This document shows positions 37,015 through 47,326 of a stretch of DNA of 64,000 nt, in pieces; position 1 is the stretch's first letter, and every line of letters starts with the position of its first letter. The DNA is taken from positions 21,653,001 through 21,717,000 of the forward strand of contig OY756972.1 in NCBI GenBank assembly GCA_963580455.1, in the 5' to 3' direction. Both the position numbers and the translations under genes were made by a program. The DNA is from Euonymus europaeus. Taxonomy: Eukaryota > Streptophyta > Magnoliopsida > Celastrales > Celastraceae. The notes beneath the pieces were generated by a model. It had not been told where the DNA came from. It worked only from the letters and a program-made list of their open reading frames with translations, and made no database searches.

Positions 37015-38189
37015 TACATAAAAAGGTTGAAAAGTGGTTTGCACTATGCATACGCTTATATGGAAGTGTTATATTCTCATTGTGGTTGCATATATAGTAC
37101 AGGTGTTGAGATATTGGATTTCTTGGTGCTGCTCTTCTGCTTTGGAAGTTTGCTTTGTCTATTTGGTGGTGGAAAATTTGTCTATAGAAAGCATAGTCTC
37201 AATTGTTTTGCTCAATGTTGTAAAAAGTAAAAAATATTCTCTCTCTCTCTCTCTCTCTCATTTCTTTAGTTCTATTCAGTTGTATGTAATGTGATTATTG
37301 TTTGTTCATGGGTGATTGATTGTTGTCAATAACAAACTTGATAGATGATTTATAATTATTTGTTACAGTTGTGGTTATTGGCGTCTTATGGTAGTATTTA
37401 CTATTCACTGATTCTATTGTTGATTAGATATTATTTTCATTGCATAAAATGAGATTAAGCTTCATCACGACCTAGTTGAACAGCTTTTCAGGGATAGATC
37501 GACCAACTGACGAGAGCCTTCTAGTTTCTGCTATTTCAGTCACTGCAACTTAGACAAAGTGCAACTGCAGCCTCGCCATGAATAACTTTAAGTGATCTGT
37601 AACTTTCTTTTTGCAAGTTTTGTCAAGGACTTCCAAATATCCCACAGCAATGAAACTGTTAAGTTCGATAAAATTGACTGTGACCACCTCAACTTGACGG
37701 GAGACTAATGGTCATTTGGTTAATGATCATACTGAAAGGAGGATATGATTCATGACCAGACTCTACAATGACATATTCCAGGCAAGTTGATGAGAAACTT
37801 ATAAAGCTAATCAAAAGCACCAGGTTTCTCTTACCTAGGAGGCTAGGCTCTCCAGTGTCCACACCACATGTCCCTCAAAAGTTCTAACCCCGTAATTGAG
37901 ATGCAACTTTCACCCTATTATTCTAACTAACCAAAGTTTTTGAAGGGAAAAGCGGATATTCAACTCACCATCCCTAAATTCCTAGTTTCTGTGCACAACG
38001 GTACCAAACTGTCACACTAGTTTTGTCAAAAGCAAGTATCATTTCAATAATTTAAAGAATTTTTTCTTGGAGATCTACAAAACTCAATTCAATACAAATA
38101 TCTGAAATATTCGACTCTTGGACAGTGCATTATTCATTTGTGTCATGTATGAGAATGTACAGGTGCAAGGAAAATATCATACTTTAGAG
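37015..38189. other. 3' flank of the Glu/Lys-rich gene
   Basis: The 3' UTR probably lies in the first 200-300 bp. A short CT microsatellite lies at about 37,239-37,260. No other gene was recognised. Confidence 0.35.
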
Positions 38190-39050
38190 TCTTCTTGTCG
38201 TCGACTCAGCCCATGAAAAGCAGTTGCCCCAGGCAACGGAGAAACAGGGAATTGGGCTCCTTGGCTGGAGGGCGCCTGAATCATTGGGCAGCAAGAAGAC
38301 CCTGTACTGAGGTCAGGAATCCCCATTCCCACACCTGCACCCCCATTCTGATGCCCATGGGTGAAAAATAAGCCATGCGAGCTGTATGCATGTGTGGCAT
38401 AGCTGGTAAGAAACATCATTGGTGGCATAAAAAGACCAGCTTCCATTGACATGATCTGCATAAAGTAATACATAAAAAACGCGGTTTTTACAAGAAGGAT
38501 ACGATGGCAATTTTTGGGTAGTTTAAATGAGAGAACTTAAAGTTAACATATAGAAGAGAGAACGAAGTTACCTGTACTTGAAGTTGAAGTGTCTTCAGAT
38601 CCTCAATTGCCCCGTCCAGCATCAAAGCCTTGCCCTCCTATTTATGGCAGAAAGATGAAGTCAACAGATAGAAAAATAAAAACTATCAAGTAATACTACT
38701 TAACAGGTTGTGTTCAAAAGTTCGAATTAAGACATACAAAGAGAGAGGGCCTTTTCTCGTTCTACTGGACTGGCCTTGCACCATACCTGAACATTTTCCC
38801 ACACAAGCTCAACAAAATAACTCTCAGGTCTGCATCAAACCCACCAACAAGAACAGAAAAAGAAAAAAAAGAAGAAGGTGGATATGTCTATGGTCCATTA
38901 AGATGTACCAAGAGAGCTCAGACTTGATAAAAGGGAAATTGAGTAAAGAACAACTTACATGAAATATAGTTTAGTAGAACAAGAGGGGTTTTTCTCTTGA
39001 CTAATATCAATCTTCCCACCGGCCAATGGATCCAGCTCAGGGAGAGGCAT
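38190..39050 (-). pseudogene. PIF3-like bHLH gene remnant, internally shortened
   Basis: Four pieces in gene order match PIF-family phytochrome-interacting factors. (1) An ATG at 39,050 followed by MPLPELDPLAGGKID and NPSCSTKLYF, ending at a GTAAGT donor near 38,959. (2) After an acceptor near 38,832, FVELVWENVQ, which is the active-phyB-binding (APB) motif with its usual Gly replaced by Val. (3) At 38,637-38,573, KALMLDGAIEDLKTLQLQVQ, which is helix 2 of the bHLH. (4) From 38,464, IMSMEAGLFMPPMM and a Met/Gly/Pro-rich tail. The large exon between (2) and (3), including the basic DNA-binding region and helix 1, is absent. Intact PIF3 is a nuclear light-signalling transcription factor. This copy would lack DNA binding. 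It retains introns, so it is a duplicated rather than a retroposed copy. Confidence 0.7.
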
Positions 39051-39418
39051 ATTGACGGACTGCCGACAGAGAGTTCCTAAGAAATGGCCCAAGATTGATG
39101 TATTCCCCCCACAAATGGCACAAGTTCAAAGAATCCAAAACTATATGAAAGCTGACAAGGTCTCTAGACTATAAAACAAGAACACTCTGAAACATTGCTC
39201 AACCTCAAATGCTAATAACTTTATGAAACTCCACACTCCATTCAGGCTTCTTTATCTGTGCTGTTTGAGCAGACAAGTAAAAATAATTTTAATGGAGTTT
39301 TATTTTAGCCTAAAGCCAAATGCTTGGTGTTCTTTAAGACAAAGATTGGGGTATATTTTCTACATGGGGAGAAGACCCAAAACCCGTATTTAAGGACCAG
39401 AATTTATTCAAAATCCTG
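39051..39418. other. Short intergenic stretch
   Basis: This lies between the PIF3-like remnant and the 3' end of the PPR gene. It should contain the PPR 3' UTR. Nothing else was recognised. Confidence 0.35.
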
Positions 39419-41533
39419 TCACCAATAATCTCCACATGAACATAAACCGTTGGTAAACCGATGAAACCGGTTAATGTCCCTCACAATAATCTCCCTCTCA
39501 AAAATTACAGAAGCGTACTTCATGACATTATGACAATCACCGCAAGTTCGCAAATTTTTCTTTATTATAATTGGAAAGCCAGCAGGAAGAACCAGAAGTC
39601 CAAATGCAAGAGCAAGTTTCTCACTGTGATACCACAGGCTACGGTCTTTGTAGCGTCCTTCCACACCGTTAACTGCAACTTGGGTTTCAGCCGCATATCC
39701 TTTCTTCTTCACCAAGTCCTCAATCTTTTTCAATATCTCATAAATCTCATCCGTCTTAGAATGTGATCTATCATGCACTGTGAACACAAATGTCTCGTTC
39801 TTAACATCAATCCAGCTACATCCAGGATCCTTTCTCACCCCTTTGATCCCCATCAATCTTCTAATTTCATCAGCTTCTTGCAACTTTCCATGACGGGTGT
39901 ACATGTTACAAAGCAGTACATAATTTCCAGAATTGTTCGGTTCCAACTCAAAAAGCATTTCTGCAACTTCTCTACCCAATTCAAGATTGCCATGACTTGT
40001 ACAGGCCCCTAACAAAGCCCCCCAGACTGATGCATCCGGTTTGATTGGCATTGCCTCTATAAACTTCTTAGCTTCCTCCAATCGACCAGCACGACCAAGC
40101 AAGTCAACCATGCAAGCATAATGTTCATGCCCAGGGCTCATACCATGTACCTTTGTCATGGAACTGAAGTAATTGTATCCCTCTTTAACACGTCCACTAT
40201 GGCTACAAGCTGATATAACACAAAGAAAGGTAATGTCATCAGGTTTTATCCCTCCCCCCACCATTTCTTCAAACAATTCAATTACTTTGTTTGCGCAGCC
40301 ATGTAGCTGGCAAGCTGCAATAACGGCTGTCCAACAAATGACGTTACGATTCTCAGTCTCTTCAAAGATCCTACAAGCATCACCTAAGATCCCACATTTT
40401 GCATACATTGTAATCAATGTACTTGCAACACATTGGTTCCTCATAAACCCAGTTTTTATTATCTGATCATGGATCAACGTGCCCTGATATAATGATGCAA
40501 GGCTAGCTGACGCATGGAGGGCAGAAGAGTAGGATGCCTCGTCTGGGGATACACCTTCTCTCCTCATGGCCCAAAAATAAGTGCCAGCTTCTTCAAAGCT
40601 GTCGTTATGTATGGACCCCATTATCATGACATTCCATGCGACCACATCAGCATCTCCCAGAGTGTAAAACAATGAAACAGCATCATCAAACGATCCGCAC
40701 TTGCCGTACATGTCCATCAACGAGTTCCTGACATAAGCAAAAATGACCAAACCGCGCTTAAGGACGACTCCATGAACTTGCCTCCCGAATCCCGACTGCC
40801 CAGCATTAGCACAAGCACTCAGCACGCTGGAGAAACTCACTTGATCAGGACTAATCAAGTCCACCCTAAGAATCTCGGTGAAAAACTGAATTGCCATATC
40901 ATATAAGTTATTCTGCACGAAACCCACAATCATAGAATTCCAAGACACGAGATTTCTATGGGGCATTCTGTCGAACAGGTTCATTGCAGAGCCCATATTG
41001 CCACACTTGGCATACATGTGAAGCAAAGCACTTCCGACAAAAACATCGGTTTGGAATCCATCTTTGATAATCAAGCAATGCATTAGTTGTCCGTGAGCTA
41101 AAAGCTTAGTTTTTGCAAAAGCGGGCAAAATGGCAGAGAAGGTGACTTGGTTTGGGTACACACCAGCGGTCCTCATCTGATTAAAGAGAGACAGCGCTTG
41201 AAAGGGTTTGTTGAAGTAAGACAGTTGGGTGATAAGAGACGTCCAAGTGACAATGTTTGTGGGCACAAGATTATGGGATTGGGTGGTAGAAAAAAGGAGC
41301 ATGCTGCGGGTGATGCAGCCACATTTGGCATAAAAGTTGATGAGATCATTGAAGAGGAGAAGGTTGGAAGTGAAATTATGGATGATGATTTGGGTATGTA
41401 TTTGGGTTGCATAATTGAGGAATTTGGTGTGGGAAATGCCGTTGAAGAGTTTATAGAGGCGGGTGAGAGAGGAAGGGGGAGAGTGGAGAGTTGAAGTTTG
41501 AAGGAATCGCAGAGAAGTAGGTTTACATCTCAT
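39419..41533 (-). CDS. PLS-class pentatricopeptide repeat protein with DYW domain
   Basis: Single exon, 704 aa. An N-terminal basic, Ser/Thr-rich stretch fits an organelle transit peptide, probably mitochondrial. About a dozen PPR motifs follow, with recurrent signatures such as NSLMDMYGKCGSFDDA and VSWNSMIVGFVQNN. Then come E/E+ motifs and a complete DYW deaminase domain. The zinc-site residues (YHSEK and CGDCHNVMKY) and the terminal CSCGDYW are all present. Such proteins bind organellar transcripts and direct C-to-U editing; the target cannot be told. The start codon lies 11 bp from the end of a Mutator-like element (41,545), so the present promoter and leader are at least partly transposon DNA. 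There are no frameshifts or internal stops. Confidence 0.92.
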   Translation of the reverse strand: MRCKPTSLRFLQTSTLHSPPSSLTRLYKLFNGISHTKFLNYATQIHTQIIIHNFTSNLLLFNDLINFYAKCGCITRSMLLFSTTQSHNLVPTNIVTWTSLITQLSYFNKPFQALSLFNQMRTAGVYPNQVTFSAILPAFAKTKLLAHGQLMHCLIIKDGFQTDVFVGSALLHMYAKCGNMGSAMNLFDRMPHRNLVSWNSMIVGFVQNNLYDMAIQFFTEILRVDLISPDQVSFSSVLSACANAGQSGFGRQVHGVVLKRGLVIFAYVRNSLMDMYGKCGSFDDAVSLFYTLGDADVVAWNVMIMGSIHNDSFEEAGTYFWAMRREGVSPDEASYSSALHASASLASLYQGTLIHDQIIKTGFMRNQCVASTLITMYAKCGILGDACRIFEETENRNVICWTAVIAACQLHGCANKVIELFEEMVGGGIKPDDITFLCVISACSHSGRVKEGYNYFSSMTKVHGMSPGHEHYACMVDLLGRAGRLEEAKKFIEAMPIKPDASVWGALLGACTSHGNLELGREVAEMLFELEPNNSGNYVLLCNMYTRHGKLQEADEIRRLMGIKGVRKDPGCSWIDVKNETFVFTVHDRSHSKTDEIYEILKKIEDLVKKKGYAAETQVAVNGVEGRYKDRSLWYHSEKLALAFGLLVLPAGFPIIIKKNLRTCGDCHNVMKYASVIFEREIIVRDINRFHRFTNGLCSCGDYW

Positions 41534-41536
41534 TCT

Positions 41537-41544
41537 CTGTATCT
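41537..41544. repeat. Left copy of the MULE target duplication
   Basis: CTGTATCT here matches CTGTATCC at 51,607-51,614 on the other side of the element at seven of eight bases. Mutator-like elements usually make 8-11 bp duplications, mostly 9 bp. Confidence 0.65.
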
Positions 41545-41653
41545 GGGAAATTTGTGGAACTAACCCATTTTCATAACCATTTTAACTATCTAACCCTCAT
41601 TTCAGAAATTTTAAAAACTGACCCTTTTAGCTAAGGAAAAGTCATTCATGCCC
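41545..41653 (+). repeat. Left terminal inverted repeat of the MULE
   Basis: 109 bp, matching the reverse complement of 51,498-51,606 at about 91 percent by eye and without gaps. The PPR gene and the Ulp1 gene diverge from this end, so it may contain promoter activity in both directions. Confidence 0.9.
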
Positions 41654-42108
41654 TCACTTTTCATTTTCCCCTAAAACAATTAAATCAAATAAACAATTAA
41701 ATCAAATAATTAAATTAAAAAAAATTAAAAACTGGGTATGGAAAACGAACTGTTCACTTACGGTTAACCCACGAACTGGATATTTAGTGTTCTTCTCCCT
41801 CCACTAACCAAATGATTTCGCGAGCCAACTGAACGGCAGAGAAGACTCGACGGTGCTCGGTTTCTTTAGGCAACAGTTATCTGATTGTAAAGAACGAGTC
41901 GACGGTTGGTTTGTCCATCAAGGTTCGTTCTGACCATTTAAAAATGCAATGCGTTAGAAATATGGAGTTAGGTTTGTGGTAACTGCATGTTAGAAATGAA
42001 GTTGGAAGGTCGTGTTGGTATATGGTTGATTTCTGTAGGAAAAATTGGTTGTTAGTGTAGTTTTCAGATGTTAGGGATGATTACTGTCAAACACAACCGA
42101 TTGTTGGA

Positions 42109-42400
42109 CTTGTTCGCTACTATTATGATATGATGGTTTAGAATAGTGATATAGTTAGTTTTGAATAGCATAAATATATGGTTTAGAGTTGTCTTGGACT
42201 TCTTTGCTACAATTATGATATGATGGTTTAGAATAGTGATATAGTTAGTTTTGAATAGCATAAATATATGGTTTAGAGTTGTTTAATATGGTTTAGACTA
42301 GTTCTGTAACATAGTATTGTGTATAGTTAGGTTTAGAATAGTTTAATTTCCGGTTTAGAATGCTTTGATTGTATGTTTAAGAGGCTTTTATGAATTTTGA
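42109..42400 (+). repeat. GGTTTAGAA repeats upstream of the Ulp1 gene
   Basis: A segment of about 88-90 bp is present twice (the copies start near 42,109 and 42,199). GGTTTAGA-type cores recur through to 42,360. Orientation is the same as the downstream gene. Confidence 0.8.
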
Positions 42401-42418
42401 ATGCAGCATAATATTTAA

Positions 42419-45400
42419 ATGGATTACAAAGTAGATCCGGTGAAGAGATTTCCAGCGAAAATTGCCTTCTTGTGCAGACTACCACAATGTCTAAACACGT
42501 TGAAGGAGAACTTGGATGATCAAGAAATAAGAAAGCTAGAGGAATCATGCTTTAGATGGTTTATGGGGGTACAAAATCCAATCAACCAACCACAGCTGGT
42601 CCATCAAATGCTTTTACGCCAAGTAGTAGCACCACTGGACGAGGGCGAGGGAAGACTAGTGTTCAATTTCTGTGGGAAAAGAGCTTGCTTCAGTGTGAAG
42701 GAGTTCAACCTTATCACAGGGTTGAATTGCTCACCCATTCCAGAGGTGGTTACCAAGTCTGATTCAATGCACCTAGTAAAAAACGTTTTTGGTGGCAGGA
42801 CAATAATCTCTTGCAGTGAGCTTGAGTTGAAGTTCAAAGAGTGCAAGGATTCGGACACTAAATACAAGCTTGCACTTGTTCTCTTAGTTGAACTAGTCTT
42901 GCTTGGAAAAGAGACTAAATTATCAATCGACCTCCAATGGCTGGAATTGGTGGAGGACCTTGAAGCATTCAACAAATTCCCATGGGGTACTGTATGCTTC
43001 ACACGCACAGTACAGGGGTTGAACTCCGCCCTTCTTGGGAGAGCCGACAAATTTAAGGAGAAGAAATTGAAAACAGATTTCTACAGCCTTGTAGGCTTTC
43101 CTTATGCATTTCAGGTATATATGCATTTAAGTTATATCTTCGTTTAGAATTGGATGTATGATTGGTTTAGAACATGCTATATCATTAGTTTAGAACAGGC
43201 TACATGATTAGTTTTGAACGGGCCATATGATTGGTTTAGAACATCCTACATGATTGGTTTAGATTAGGCTAAACTATTGGTTTAGAATATCTTATATGAC
43301 TTGTTCTCAACAGTCACATGATTGTTTAAAACAGAATTCATGCTTGATTTGCAACATCCTATATGACAGGTTTTGAACACTTACATGATTGGTTTAGAAC
43401 AGACTACATTATTCGTTTAGAAGATCCTATATGACTGGTTTTCAACAGTTATATGATTGGTTATGAACACGCTATATGAGACGTTTAGAACAATGTATAT
43501 GATTAGTTTATAACAGTCACATGATTGGTTTATATTAGTCATATGATTTGCTTATACACTAGTTCTAATAACAACTTAATTTTATACTTTCCAGATATGG
43601 GGCTACGAGGCTGTTCCAGAGTTGGGAGGGAAATTCGCAACGATGGTTGGGGAGACGCATCCAAGAATGTTGAAGTGGAGACCCCATGTTTCTCCGAAAT
43701 CAACTCATGTGGAGGAAGTCCTCGACATGGATGGGTTAATTGTGAATGAATTGATTTTGCCTACCTTTAATGAGCTCCAGCAGGAATACTCAACGCAAAA
43801 CAATGCCAGCGTCTGCATTTTTGTCAAGGCACCGGTTATTAGGTCTGGGAAAGCAAAACAGAAAACCATGAACACAAAGGCTGGATTTGAAGAGCACGAG
43901 GTATGCGAAGTTAATTCAATATTTGATACTAGCTTTTTCATCTATATTGTCAATTAGACTTTCGGTTTATAGGTCGTTTATAGGAGGCTGGGGTTTAGAA
44001 CACATCCACATTTGGTTTAGATCAGTTAAGACTTTCGGTTTAGAGGTCGTTTACAGGAGGCTGGGGTTTAGAACACATCCAAATTTGGTTTAAAACAGTT
44101 AGACTTTCGGTTTAGAGGTCGTTTGCAGGAGGCTGGGGTTTAGAACACATCCACATTTGGTTTAGAACAGATAGACTTTCGTTTTAGATGTCGTTTATAG
44201 GGGGCTGGGATTTAGAACACATCCACATTTGGTTTAGAACATTTTTATATAGGTTTTGAATACTTATAATGTTAGTGTGCATTAAGATTTCTAATAGTTT
44301 GATCTTATTTACTTGTTTATGAGTACATGGTGATAGCCATGAAACGGTAATTCGATTGATAAGGGATTTAGAGAAGAAGATTGATCAAGGACTTGAAAGA
44401 ATTGAAGGCATCGTCAGACGTGATGCTATTAAGGAAAAAAAAAGGAATCTGTTTTCTGTGAAGAAAAAGGTTGTCGATGACAAAAAGAGCAGAAAGAAAA
44501 CTGAGGAGGAGCATAAGAAAAGAGAAATAGTGGGGAAGGGGAAGAAAAATGAATTGGAGGGTAAGATCGCTAAAGATTTAGATAAGAAAAATATTGAAGA
44601 TACTCAGAAGAAGATTGAGCAGAAGATAAAACCACAAAGGAAGAAAGTGAAGGCAGTGAAGAAGAGCCCGATAGTGAAGAAGAAAAATCCTAGAGATACA
44701 TCTCCAGTTAGGCGCTTTCAACGCTTGAGAGGCCATACTGTGAATCCCCATGAAATTGTCTTGAACAAATTGCTTGATGACATTGGCAAAACTTACAAGA
44801 GAAGAGCTGTGCGAAAATCCAGGGGTGAAGAAAAGCCTGTAACTACAAAGAAGAAGAGTGATGATATAACGAAAGAGGGTGACGTGACAGGCAAGTCTGA
44901 CACTACAGAGAAAGCGAGTGATAACATAATCAAAGAAGGTGATGGACAATATGAAGAAGCTGATGAAAATCGGGAAGATGTTGATGACATACTGAAGAAG
45001 GTTGTTGAGGATGTCAGTGAAGGGGGTGTCCTTGGCGAAGAAGAAGAAGAGTCTAGTCCATGTACGGATATTGTTTTGTCTGCGACACCGAAACCAGCTG
45101 ATGTGACAGTGGAGTCACCTTACATGATATCTTCTCCGAAGGTGGCGGATTTCCTTAAAAGGTATACTACATTCATGGATGCTGAAGCTACTGGCTATCC
45201 GGCCAAAAGGGTTGTGAAAACAAGTAAGTACCACATGTCACCATACACGGACCCCATGAAGAGGCTGAAGCTGCCAAAAACACAGTTCAATCCCCTGCGG
45301 GAGTTACCAGAAGAATGTTATGTTCAGTTTGCTCATTTCTACATACATATGGAGGATAAAACTCGTGTCCAATTTCCGTCTTGCGAGGGTGACAAAAAAT

Positions 45401-46819
45401 GGTTCTATGAATTACTAACACAGGGGGAATGGCTAAAGGATACGGTAAGGATTATAGTTACATCCATTATTGATTTAGAAAACATTCACATTTGGGGTTT
45501 AGAGCACCACCATTTTTAGTTTAGAACACTTTCAAAGTAGGTTTAGAACACTTGCACAGTAGGTTTAGAAGACTTTTGTGTGTGGTTTAGAACACTTGCA
45601 CAGTAGGTTTAGAAGACTTTTGTCTGTGGTTTAGAACACGTTCACAGTAGGTTTAGAAGACTTTTGTCTGTGGGTTAGAACACTTTCACATTAGGTTTAG
45701 AAGACTTTTGTGTGTGGTTTAGAACACTTGCACAGTAGGTTTAGAAGACTTTTGTGTGTGGTTTAGAACACGTTCACAGTAGGTTTAGAAGACTTTTGTC
45801 TGTGGTTTAGAACACTTGCACAGTAGGTTTAGAAGACTTTTGTGTGTGGTTTAGAACACGTTCACAGTAGGTTTAGAACACTTTCGTCTGTGGGTTAGAA
45901 CACTTTCACATTAGGTTTAGAAGACTTTTGTCTGTGGTTTAGAACACGTTCACAGTAGGTTTAGAAGACTTTTGTCTGTGGGTTAGAACACTTTCACATT
46001 AGGTTTAGAACTGGTACAACATTGATTGAGATTGTTCTAATTTTTTTTTGCAGCATCTGGACACTGCAATCGACTTTATTGTCCGTAGGAAAGATACCTA
46101 CGCCAATGTCTTCCAACAAAAGTGCCACACATTGAACACCTTGTTCGCAGTAAGTTTTGCAAACAATTAAAACTTTGTTACTTTATAATTTTTCTCAGCT
46201 TATCGTGGAATGAGTATATCATGTTCATGTCCTTTCTAGCAATTCGTGACACACAGGTATTTTTTGTTCGAGAAAACCATCGATCCAGCCGTATGGGATT
46301 CAGATAAAAGGCTATATAACATTGTTGCTGGAGTTGGCGATAACGTGCCATGGGCGGGTCTGGAAAATATATACTTTTCACTTAATCTAAACGGTGATCA
46401 TTGGATTGCCGTAAAAATTGACTTAAAGGGAAGGCAGATAGTTGCGTACGACTCCCTTAGAAGTCATATTAGGGCAGCACGCTTCGATGAACTAATGCTA
46501 CCCTTTAGGCATATGATCCCTCAGTTACTGAAGCGGACTGGAATTTTGGAAGCTACTGACAAGGACCAATGGCCGGTTCACAGGGAAGTCAATGTTCCCC
46601 AACAAGATAATGGGTGAGTATTTACAAGTTTATACCCTTCATATTGTACAACGCTAACTGTTTGTTCGTATATGCAGATCTGACTGTGGCGTGTTTACAA
46701 TCAAATTCATCGAGTTGCTGAGTGCAGATGTTCCATTAGCTGTTTTAAAGGCGTCCGAAATGGCAAAGTACATGAAGATGATGGCAGCAGAATGTTGGAT
46801 GGGAGAATGGGGTTGTTAG
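42419..46819 (+). CDS. Ulp1-like C48 cysteine protease of the MULE (DUF1985 N-terminus)
   Basis: Exons 42419-43114, 43595-43900, about 44326-45444, 46054-46149, 46240-46613 and 46678-46819 give roughly 910 aa. Five of the six exons have clean GT-AG junctions in phase. The junction between exons 2 and 3 does not join in frame at any AG seen, so there may be a small indel or a missed acceptor. The N-terminal part (CFRWFMGVQ, FNFCGKRACFSVKEFNLITG) resembles DUF1985. The middle is a Lys/Glu-rich linker. The C-terminus is a Ulp1 fold with catalytic His in NGDHWIAV, Asp in VAYDSL, a Gln in PQQDNG and Cys in SDCGVF. Ulp1 enzymes cut SUMO from proteins; what the transposon versions cut is not established. 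Introns are filled with GGTTTAGAA repeats. Confidence 0.82.
43140..43560 (+). repeat. GGTTTAGAA-module array in Ulp1 intron 1
   Basis: Degenerate units of about 22-25 bp start with GGTTTAGAAC or close variants, followed by CATGCTATATGATT-like DNA. They fill nearly the whole intron, in sense orientation. Confidence 0.85.
43960..44260 (+). repeat. 72-bp higher-order repeat in Ulp1 intron 2
   Basis: GGGTTTAGAACACATCC (GGGATTTAGAAC in the last copy) recurs at 43,991, 44,064, 44,136 and 44,208. The period is 72-73 bp, with about three 22-bp modules in each unit. Confidence 0.85.
45475..46015 (+). repeat. 44-bp dimeric array in Ulp1 intron 3
   Basis: Two 22-bp modules alternate: GGTTTAGAACACTTGCACAG and GGTTTAGAAGACTTTTGTGT (each plus two bases). 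The array runs for about 540 bp, around 24 modules, in sense orientation. It is the most regular of the arrays in the element. Confidence 0.9.
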
Positions 46820-46829
46820 GAGTCCCTAG

Positions 46830-47090
46830 GTTTGGTTTGGAACAATTTGATGTTGGTTTAGAACTTTTATATCATTAGGTTAAGCACAGTTTAATATTTG
46901 GTTTAGAACAACTATTTTAGTTTTAGTTTAGAACAATTCATCGGATATTGGAAGTCCCTAGGTTTGGTTTAGAACACTTTGTTGTTGGTTTAGAACTGTT
47001 TATATAATTGGTTTAGCACAGTTCTTTATTTGGTTTAGAACAACTCGTTAAATTTGATTTAGAACAATTCATTATCGGTTTAGAATGTTT
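46830..47090 (+). repeat. GGTTTAGAA modules in the Ulp1 3' region
   Basis: After the stop codon, TTTGGTTTAGAACA cores recur irregularly up to about 47,085, still in the Ulp1 sense direction. They stop before the end of the convergent transposase gene. Confidence 0.8.
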
Positions 47091-47326
47091 ATAACGACCC
47101 AACTGTTGGTTATTGAATGTCATTAAATTCAGACAGAGTCTAAAGAAGTATAAAAAATTAACAACATCTGAACAAACTCCATTCCATATGTTTCCCATGG
47201 ATGCTCATGTTGCCAGACCGCATTCCTTCATAGCTTTACCTGTCCAGTAAGACAAACCTATTCAAGTTGATTATCTATCCATAAAGAAAGAAAAGGTGTA
47301 TAACAATTTCTTATACAGGGCACTCA

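Noticed and set aside
45475..46015. Regular array that looks like a CRISPR
   Set aside because: Units are head-to-tail 22-mers with no unique spacers, inside an intron of a plant transposon gene. No cas genes are possible in this setting.
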